Assembly (NCBI GenBank): GCA_027310325.1
Contig: DAIDBB010000496.1
Location: 1-10,923 of the forward strand
Origin: a bacterium
Lineage (GTDB): Bacteria > Desulfobacterota > GWC2-55-46
Reading direction: 5' to 3'
DNA: 10,923 nt
This document shows, in pieces, positions 1-5,683 of this stretch (positions are counted from its first letter, which is position 1; each line of letters opens with the position of its first letter). Below the pieces are notes generated by a model that made no database searches, had not been told where the DNA came from, and saw nothing but the letters and a program-made list of their open reading frames with translations. The position numbers were made by a program, and so were the translations under genes.

Positions 1-1
1 A

Positions 2-28
2 TATTACCTTCAAGAGCAGTTCGGATAA
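2..28 (+). CDS. possible 3' end of an upstream gene (partial)
   Basis: The second reading frame is open from the window edge and encodes eight residues, YYLQEQFG, before a TAA at 26-28. That stop shares its last A with the ATG of the next gene (TAATG), a typical overlap for translationally coupled genes in an operon. Eight residues are too few to identify a family, and a chance open frame of this length is common. The call rests on the stop/start overlap and on the tight packing of the rest of the window. Confidence 0.35.
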   Translation, partial: YYLQEQFG

Positions 29-1545
29 TGGAAAAGAATAAGATACTCCTTGCATTCAAAGATGATGAAGAGACCAGAAAGTCCGCCGGATATCTGTCCA
101 ACGCCGGCTTCGAAGTGAGTACAGTCAAGGATGGGGCCAGGGCCATCGAACTCGCCATAGAAGAAGCCCCGTCAATCGTCGTGACGGACCTCGACCTGCC
201 GGTCATCAACGGCGAAAGGATTTTCCATATATTAAGGAACAATCCTCATACGTCCAAGATCCCGTTTATTTTCGTCGCTGAAGTAATGGCCGATATCAAG
301 GGCTTCAGGGCGGAAGTGGACTTGTTGCTCATGAGGCCCCTTAACATGGAGGAGCTTTACGCGAGGATACGTCAGACGCTGTCGCAATACGCTTCCCAGG
401 CCGCGGCAAAGGAACTTGAAGGCAGCCTTGTCCACATGTCTGTGCCAGATATCCTCCAGTTTCTGCATCTGAACAAGAAAGAAGGGGAGCTCAGGGTCGT
501 CTCAGGAGAGACGCGAGGCATGGTCCTCATAAAGGGAGGCGAAATATACAACTGCGTGCTCGATGAAGCCGAAAAAGAAAAGGCCCTTTACAGGATGCTT
601 CAATGGAGCGAGGGGACCTTTGAATTCGTCCCAGGGGCTGTAAGTATCGATAAAAAGATACGTTCCTCAACGGGCAGTCTTCTGATGGAAGGGATGAGAC
701 AGATAGACGAGTTGAGGAAAAAACGCAATGAGCTGCCCGACAAAAAAATGGTCCTCAGGGCCAAAGTAGAGTTCAATGCGCTGCCAAAGGGCCTTAATCA
801 GATTATTTATGAATTAGTCGAGCTTTTAAAAGTTTATACAAGGGTCGAAGACATAATCGAACATTGTTCACACACCGATTACGAGGCTTATAGTACCCTT
901 GCTTCCCTTATAAGCAAGGGTATAATCGAGGAGATAAAGGCTGATGACTCCCTCAGGGAATTCCTGACGCCCGATCAGGCGAGAAGTATAAGGGAGAAAA
1001 TTATAAGCCGCTATTCGGACGTGTCCGGATCGAGCTACGGCAAGATTTTTCTCATTTCTACGTCCGCTAGCCTAGCCCTTAATTTCATAAGACAGTGCGG
1101 CCGCATCCCCGGCTTCTCAGTGAATTCCATGTTTGCCTTCAAGGAGAATAAGGCCGAGAACACGTTCGGCGAGGTCGGATCGGTCAGACTCAACGGTGGC
1201 ACGGAACTTGTTCTTTTTTCGATACCGACGATAAGGAACATGGGGCCTCTCTGGACCGCCTTTTCGACAAATCTGGCGGGGCTTATCCTCATATGGGACG
1301 GAAGCGCGGCAAAAGAGATAAAAGAGCTGGTCAATATAAAAAGAGAGATAACCTTGCGCAAAAGGGTGCCGATCGTCCATATATGCGGAGGCTCGGCGCC
1401 GGACGCCTCTTATTATAAAAAAGAATTCGATCTCAAAGCCGATGAGCCCCTTTTCTGGATGGATGACAAAGATAGGGGGTTGATCTTCGAGATATTCCAC
1501 ACTCTGTTCGGTAATCTGATGAAAGACGACTATGTATCGGCCTGA
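28..1545 (+). CDS. response regulator-like protein: degenerate receiver + DUF4388 + GTPase-like C-terminal domain
   Basis: A 505-residue cytoplasmic regulator with no signal peptide or membrane segment. Residues 5-119 have a CheY-type receiver pattern. The phospho-acceptor Asp is present (D54, in TDLDLPVINGE). However, the usual acidic pair aligns with F10-K11, the Thr/Ser switch after beta-4 is Ala (FIFVAE), and the conserved Lys is Arg (LMRPL), so normal phosphorylation signalling is doubtful. Residues about 129-225 match DUF4388 (PatA N-terminal-like), with the EGSL start, the DILQFL helix and the later LLMEGMRQIDEL segment. Residues about 260-310 resemble the helix-turn-helix-like segment that often follows DUF4388. 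Residues about 338-470 have the strand order of a Ras/MglA-like GTPase, with a G-V-R-L-N-G strand, an LVLFSIPTIRNMGPLW segment at the switch II position and a LILIWDGS strand near D424, but no P-loop GxxxxGK[ST]. The fold assignment of this last part is inference. The start is ATG 28, which overlaps an upstream stop. DUF4388 regulators are known in Myxococcota and Desulfobacterota, often linked to motility or surface behaviour; the target here is unknown. Confidence 0.82.
   Translation: MEKNKILLAFKDDEETRKSAGYLSNAGFEVSTVKDGARAIELAIEEAPSIVVTDLDLPVINGERIFHILRNNPHTSKIPFIFVAEVMADIKGFRAEVDLLLMRPLNMEELYARIRQTLSQYASQAAAKELEGSLVHMSVPDILQFLHLNKKEGELRVVSGETRGMVLIKGGEIYNCVLDEAEKEKALYRMLQWSEGTFEFVPGAVSIDKKIRSSTGSLLMEGMRQIDELRKKRNELPDKKMVLRAKVEFNALPKGLNQIIYELVELLKVYTRVEDIIEHCSHTDYEAYSTLASLISKGIIEEIKADDSLREFLTPDQARSIREKIISRYSDVSGSSYGKIFLISTSASLALNFIRQCGRIPGFSVNSMFAFKENKAENTFGEVGSVRLNGGTELVLFSIPTIRNMGPLWTAFSTNLAGLILIWDGSAAKEIKELVNIKREITLRKRVPIVHICGGSAPDASYYKKEFDLKADEPLFWMDDKDRGLIFEIFHTLFGNLMKDDYVSA
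894..922. repeat. perfect 11-bp inverted repeat inside the first gene
   Basis: TACCCTTGCTT (894-904) and AAGCAAGGGTA (912-922) are exact reverse complements separated by 7 bases. The transcript could form a stable hairpin with an 11-bp stem, in the codons for residues about 290-299 of the regulator. No T-run follows, so it is not a standard intrinsic terminator. Its right arm runs into TATAAT (921-926). It may be chance in a coding region. Confidence 0.6.
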
Positions 1546-1555
1546 TACATATAAC

Positions 1556-1567
1556 GGAGGAAGAGGA
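1556..1567 (+). promoter_or_regulatory. Shine-Dalgarno region of the PHP gene
   Basis: A purine run contains GGAGG (1556-1560) followed by AGAGGA (1562-1567), upstream of ATG 1576. The second element lies 8 bases from the start and is the better spaced of the two. It is the clearest ribosome binding site in the window. It supports independent initiation of this gene after the 30-base gap from the previous stop. Confidence 0.7.
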
Positions 1568-1575
1568 CTTTTACC

Positions 1576-2220
1576 ATGATCGACTTTCATACGCACAGCC
1601 TTTTAAGCGACGGTCAACTCCTGCCGACGGAACTTGTGCAAAGGGCCAGAGTAAAAGGGTACAGGGCCATGGCGATTACCGACCATGCCGATGAATCGAA
1701 TATCGAGTTTGTCATAAGGCAGATCACAAAAGTCTGCAGGCAGTTGAACAAGGATAAATGGTTCCGGGTCGTCCCTGGGGTTGAACTGACGCACATCCCG
1801 CCGCATCTCGTCCCGTCCATGGTAAAGAAGGCCCGCGCCCTTGGAGCGCGCGTAGTCGTCGGCCACGGTGAGACCCTGTCCGAGCCGGTCGCCCGGGGGA
1901 CCAACATGGCGTACATAAAGTCAAGGGTTGACATCCTGTCACATCCCGGCCTCGTATCAGCCGAAGAATGCAGGCTTGCTGCAGAGAATTCCGTCTTCTT
2001 TGAGATTACAAGCCGCTCGGGGCACAGCCTCACAAACGGCCATGTCGCCGCGGCAGCCAAGAAACATGACGTAAACCTCGTTTTGAACACCGATACTCAC
2101 GCTCCCGGAGACCTTATTACGGACGAGACGGCATTGAATATCGCTATCGGGGCCGGACTCAATACCACCGATTTCAGGAAAATCGAAAAAAATGCCGAGG
2201 AACTTCTTAAAAGGATATAG
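1576..2220 (+). CDS. PHP-domain metal-dependent phosphoesterase (histidinol-phosphatase-like family)
   Basis: A 214-residue single-domain protein of the polymerase and histidinol phosphatase (PHP) superfamily, a TIM-like barrel binding up to three metals. The full ligand set is visible: H5 and H7 (DFHTH), D12 (SDG), H37 (ITDHAD), E70 (PGVELTH), H97 (VGHGET), H123 (LSHPG), and D173 and H175 (NTDTHAP). This argues strongly for an active enzyme hydrolysing a phosphomonoester or phosphodiester. The substrate cannot be read from the sequence. No histidine-biosynthesis neighbour is present, so histidinol phosphate is not favoured; small nucleotides or other sugar or nucleotide phosphates are equally possible. 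The protein is shorter than Bacillus HisJ-type phosphatases (about 270 residues) and lacks the DNA polymerase parts of PolX. There is no signal peptide, so it is cytoplasmic. The start ATG has a good ribosome binding site, and its 3' end overlaps the next gene by 29 bases. Confidence 0.88.
   Translation: MIDFHTHSLLSDGQLLPTELVQRARVKGYRAMAITDHADESNIEFVIRQITKVCRQLNKDKWFRVVPGVELTHIPPHLVPSMVKKARALGARVVVGHGETLSEPVARGTNMAYIKSRVDILSHPGLVSAEECRLAAENSVFFEITSRSGHSLTNGHVAAAAKKHDVNLVLNTDTHAPGDLITDETALNIAIGAGLNTTDFRKIEKNAEELLKRI
2176..2180 (+). promoter_or_regulatory. candidate Shine-Dalgarno of the propeller gene, inside the PHP gene
   Basis: AGGAA lies 11 bases upstream of ATG 2192, within the last codons of the PHP gene. 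I see no other ATG, GTG or TTG in frame between 2192 and the hydrophobic segment, so this site and start are needed to give the protein its N-terminal export signal. The spacing is slightly long. Confidence 0.45.
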
Positions 2221-3418
2221 GGCTTACGTCATTGCAGCTCTTTCAGCCACAGTTCTCTTCTGGGGCTGCGCCGCGAAGCCGGTAAAAGAGGCTTCGCCCT
2301 GGAACACCTTTGCCTTTAATTATGAGCGCACCAACGTCACTCCGGAAAAGCTCCATCTGCCCCTGGTGCTCTCGTGGGCCAGAGACCTTTCGACCGTCAG
2401 GTTCTTTAAGCCCTATCCCGAAGAACAGCTGTCTTCTCCAGCGCTCTCTGAAGGGGTATTGTACGTCGGGTCGACGAATGAAAGTTTTTATACTTACGAC
2501 CTTTCCAGGGGAAAGTGCCTCTGGAGGTTCGACGCAAGATACCCGCTTGAGGCGGCCCCGGCGATAGCCGGAGACCTCGTCTGCTTCGGCTCGGTAGGCG
2601 GGGTATTAAGATGCCTGGACAAAAAGAGCGGCGCCGAGAAGTGGAGTTTTCAGGCCAAATCCGAGATTACTTCCTCACCGGTTGTAGCAGGCGACAAGTT
2701 GTACTTTTCGTCGTCTGATGACAGGTTTTACGCCCTATCCCTTAAAAGCGGGGAAAAGATATGGAGCTATTACAGGAGCGCTTACCAGACTGTAACCCCA
2801 AGACTTACGTCCTCTCCGGCCTATTCCGAGAATAAGATATACCACCTTTTTTCGGATGGCGTTCTCGTGTGCCTTCAGGCGGATTCAGGAAAAGAGCTGT
2901 GGAGCAAAAAGGTTGTTAAAAACTTCGATTCCTCCGACAAGACCAGGAGGACCCCGATGGCGCAAAATGGACTTGTTTACATAATAGACGACAACAATGA
3001 CATACTTGCCCTCGGCGGCGAGAACGGGGACCTTAAGAATAACTATAATGTAAAAAAGGCTTATGATTTCGTTTTCAGGGACAAAAAAACCCTTGTCGTC
3101 GCCGGCTCCGATGAGGTCGTCGCGCTCGATACGGCCCTGGGCTCAATACTCTGGAAAACAAAACTCAAGAATAGACCCTCGTCAATATTCGCGGCCGATG
3201 ATTATCTTTTTATCCTTTCCAATTACAGCTCGGCCCCGTTCAATATCAGTTTTCTGGCAAAGACAAAAGGGTATATTCAGGCGATCGATCTCAAGGACGG
3301 GTCCGAGGCCTGGAGGGCGGACCTTGGGTACAGCATAACCGCTAACGCCTCAGCCTCTGAAGGCCATGCAGCGCTTCTTACAAACGAAGGCGCCCTCGAA
3401 GTCTTCAGCGTAAAATAA
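2192..3418 (+). CDS. PQQ-like beta-propeller repeat protein, putative lipoprotein (BamB-like fold)
   Basis: A 408-residue exported protein. Residues 1-26 form a short basic N-region, a hydrophobic core (about 11-24) and a cysteine, C26, preceded by L-F-W-G. This resembles a signal peptidase II site, although F at -3 and W at -2 are unusual. From about residue 75 to the end there are about seven repeats of the PQQ/YWTD-like blade type. Each has a strand, a GxLYxxSxDxxxYAL-like strand, then D-x-x-[ST]-G-x-x-x-W (for example LSRGKCLWRF, KKSGAEKWSF, LKSGEKIWSY, ADSGKELWSK, LKDGSEAWRA). Length and fold match BamB (YfgL, about 390 residues), the outer-membrane-protein assembly lipoprotein, but this blade type is widespread and no bam gene is nearby, so the role in assembly is only a possibility. 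It could also be a scaffold or ligand-binding protein. There is no evidence for a bound PQQ cofactor. It overlaps the PHP gene by 29 bases and ends 4 bases before the GH57 gene. Confidence 0.82.
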   Translation: MPRNFLKGYRAYVIAALSATVLFWGCAAKPVKEASPWNTFAFNYERTNVTPEKLHLPLVLSWARDLSTVRFFKPYPEEQLSSPALSEGVLYVGSTNESFYTYDLSRGKCLWRFDARYPLEAAPAIAGDLVCFGSVGGVLRCLDKKSGAEKWSFQAKSEITSSPVVAGDKLYFSSSDDRFYALSLKSGEKIWSYYRSAYQTVTPRLTSSPAYSENKIYHLFSDGVLVCLQADSGKELWSKKVVKNFDSSDKTRRTPMAQNGLVYIIDDNNDILALGGENGDLKNNYNVKKAYDFVFRDKKTLVVAGSDEVVALDTALGSILWKTKLKNRPSSIFAADDYLFILSNYSSAPFNISFLAKTKGYIQAIDLKDGSEAWRADLGYSITANASASEGHAALLTNEGALEVFSVK

Positions 3419-3422
3419 CCGC

Positions 3423-5648
3423 ATGGACAAGAAGCTGAACATAGCCTTTCTCTGGCACATGCATCAGCCTCTTTACAAAGACCCTTTCACCGGCGAATAC
3501 GTCATGCCATGGGTCCTTTATCACGGCACCAAGGACTACTACGATATGGCCGCCGTTCTCGAAGAATTCCCCGGGATACACCAGACCTTTAATCTCGCGC
3601 CGTGTCTTATCGAGCAGCTTGGCGAATACGCAGCAGGAAAGGCCGTTGACAGGTACCGGACAATAAGCCTTAAGCCGGCGGCCGAGCTGAGCCATGAGGA
3701 CAAGGTATTTATCCTTAAAAATTTTTTTCAGGCTAATTGGGACAACATGATAAGGCCCATCCCGCGCTACAGCGAACTTTTGCGCAAACGCGGGCTATCG
3801 AACATGGACGAGGACATACACTTGGCGCAGAGATATTTCGTTGAACGCGATTACAGAGATCTGCAGGTCCTATTTAACCTCGTCTGGATAGACCCCGAGA
3901 TCCGCAGGAGAGACGGGTTTCTTACTTTTCTCCTTGACAAGGGCCAGGGCTATACGGATGAGGATAAAGAGAGGCTTCTAGACAAGCAAACGCAGATAAT
4001 AAGGAGCATACTCCCCAAGTACGCCGAGTTGAGGGACAAGGGCATAATAGAGGTGAGCGTCTCCCCCTATTACCACCCGATACTGCCGCTTTTATGCGAC
4101 AGCTTTTCCGCCAAGGTCGCCATGCCCAATGTAACGTTACCCAGGCATAGGTTCCAACACCCGGAGGACGCGCTAGCTCAGATAAAAAAAGGGTGCTCTC
4201 TTTACAAGGAAGTATTCAAAGCCCAGCCGGAGGGCATGTGGCCTTCTGAAGGCTCGGTGAGCCCGGAGATACTGCCGTTAATTGCCGGAGAGAGGATAAG
4301 ATGGATCGCTACCGACGAGGAAATACTCGCCAATTCTCTGAGAAAAGAAATACGCCGCGACGGCTTTGGAAATTGCCAGGACCCCTTTCTTTACAAGGCG
4401 TATTCCGTTGACGCAGGAAAAGAGAAGATATCGATTGTTTTCAGGGACCATGTGCTTTCCGACCTTATCGGCTTTGATTATGCCAGGATGAGCGCGAATG
4501 ACGCGTCCGATGACCTTATAAGGAGGCTTACGAGGATACACGGCATGTTCGAAAAACCGGAGGATCACATAGTGAGCATCATCCTCGACGGCGAGAACGC
4601 CTGGGAGAATTTCAAGAACGACGGAAGAGATTTTCTGGTATCGCTTTACTCGAAGCTGTCCGGACACCCAAAACTCGGGTGCGTCACGCTAAAGGAATTC
4701 CTGGATAAAAAGCCGACTAATGAAACGCTGCCGTCCCTTTTCTCCGGTTCCTGGATAAACCACAACTTCAAGATATGGATAGGTCATCCTGAGGACAACG
4801 CCGGGTGGGACTATATCCATGACGCGAGAGAGGAACTTGTAAAGTACGATGAGTCTGTGAAAAAGACCGCAGACGAAAACGCCAAACAGGCTGTCGAGAG
4901 CGCGTGGGAGGAGCTGTACGCCGCCGAAGGAAGCGACTGGTTCTGGTGGTACGGCGATGAGCACTCATCGATGAGCGATGAGCTTTTCGACAGCCTCTTT
5001 AGAAAACATATTAAAAAGATTTACGCCCTTATAAACGCCGAGCCTCCGGATTCACTCGAGATACCTATCTCTTCGGAGTCAAAGGGCTACAGGCCCACCG
5101 TTACGCCGACATCCTACATGAAACCCGTTATTGACGGGGAAGTGACCAATTATTACGAATGGCTCGCGTCCGGCAGGATCGAGCGAATCCACTTCGGTAC
5201 TGCAATGCACACCGACGCCCATGGAGGCGGGCTGATAGATAAGATCCATTACGGTTTTTCCGAGGACACGCTCTTTTTAAGGTTCGATTACCTTGCTGAG
5301 ATGGTATCTATGGATAACGCCTGGAGCTTTACGATGAACTTCCTGCATCCAAAGGCCTTGAGGATTCACGGTACATTGAGCGGGAAGTCCTCGAAGGCCA
5401 CCGCATTCGAGAAGCCGACCGGCTCCGACAAATGGACTGAAATCGACGCTCGGGTTAGCATTGCCGCTGCAAGCGTTGTCGAGGTGGAAGTGCCTTTAAA
5501 GACGCTTGAAGCAGGGAAGGGCGGCGAGATATGGTTTTTCATAAATATCGTTGCCGGCGAAAGGGGGCACGAAAGATGGCCTGTAAAAGGGTTCCTGATA
5601 ATCGACGTGCCCCCGGAGGATTTTGAGGAACAGAATTGGATGGTCTGA
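3423..5648 (+). CDS. glycoside hydrolase family 57 protein (alpha-amylase / alpha-glucan-acting type)
   Basis: A 741-residue cytoplasmic enzyme (no signal peptide) of the GH57 family, COG1449 type, which cleaves or rearranges alpha-glucans by a retaining mechanism. Visible family motifs are H14-Q15-P16 (LWHMHQP), a conserved block near residues 28-60 (MPWVLYHGTKDYYD), YYHPILPLL near 218-226, the nucleophile region GMWPSEGS with E276 as candidate nucleophile, LDGENAW with D389 as candidate acid/base, SWINHNFKIW near 443-452 and WFWWYGDEHSS from W506. All key residues are present, so it should be active. Residues about 545-741 form an additional beta-rich domain that resembles a carbohydrate-binding module in general layout; I cannot assign a family. 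Family members include amylases, amylopullulanases, 4-alpha-glucanotransferases and branching enzymes, so the exact reaction is open. The location suggests turnover or remodelling of glycogen-like storage polymer. ATG 3423 lies 4 bases after the previous stop with no strong ribosome binding site, which suggests translational coupling. Confidence 0.88.
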   Translation: MDKKLNIAFLWHMHQPLYKDPFTGEYVMPWVLYHGTKDYYDMAAVLEEFPGIHQTFNLAPCLIEQLGEYAAGKAVDRYRTISLKPAAELSHEDKVFILKNFFQANWDNMIRPIPRYSELLRKRGLSNMDEDIHLAQRYFVERDYRDLQVLFNLVWIDPEIRRRDGFLTFLLDKGQGYTDEDKERLLDKQTQIIRSILPKYAELRDKGIIEVSVSPYYHPILPLLCDSFSAKVAMPNVTLPRHRFQHPEDALAQIKKGCSLYKEVFKAQPEGMWPSEGSVSPEILPLIAGERIRWIATDEEILANSLRKEIRRDGFGNCQDPFLYKAYSVDAGKEKISIVFRDHVLSDLIGFDYARMSANDASDDLIRRLTRIHGMFEKPEDHIVSIILDGENAWENFKNDGRDFLVSLYSKLSGHPKLGCVTLKEFLDKKPTNETLPSLFSGSWINHNFKIWIGHPEDNAGWDYIHDAREELVKYDESVKKTADENAKQAVESAWEELYAAEGSDWFWWYGDEHSSMSDELFDSLFRKHIKKIYALINAEPPDSLEIPISSESKGYRPTVTPTSYMKPVIDGEVTNYYEWLASGRIERIHFGTAMHTDAHGGGLIDKIHYGFSEDTLFLRFDYLAEMVSMDNAWSFTMNFLHPKALRIHGTLSGKSSKATAFEKPTGSDKWTEIDARVSIAAASVVEVEVPLKTLEAGKGGEIWFFINIVAGERGHERWPVKGFLIIDVPPEDFEEQNWMV

Positions 5649-5683
5649 CCGATGTTCAAGGTGTTAATTTACCGTCACGCTAA

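Noticed and set aside
1117..1596. 159-codon open frame on the minus strand
   Set aside because: It lies antisense to the regulator gene, whose protein has recognisable domains. The antisense translation shows no domain pattern, and it ends across the gene boundary by chance.
2310..2567. 85-codon + strand frame within the propeller gene
   Set aside because: It is a frame-shifted shadow of clear beta-propeller repeats and is rich in Ser/Pro/Arg, as expected from an off-frame reading.
3717..3728. A5T7 tract in the GH57 gene forming A-AAT-TTT in frame, the shape of a -1 slippery heptamer
   Set aside because: The -1 frame stops at TAA 3734-3736 after only a few codons, no downstream stimulatory structure is evident, and the codons encode an ordinary K-N-F-F run.
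5649..5683. Possible terminator or promoter in the GH57-mutS gap
   Set aside because: GGTGTTAATTTACC offers only a very short imperfect stem with no T-run, and I find no convincing -35/-10 pair.
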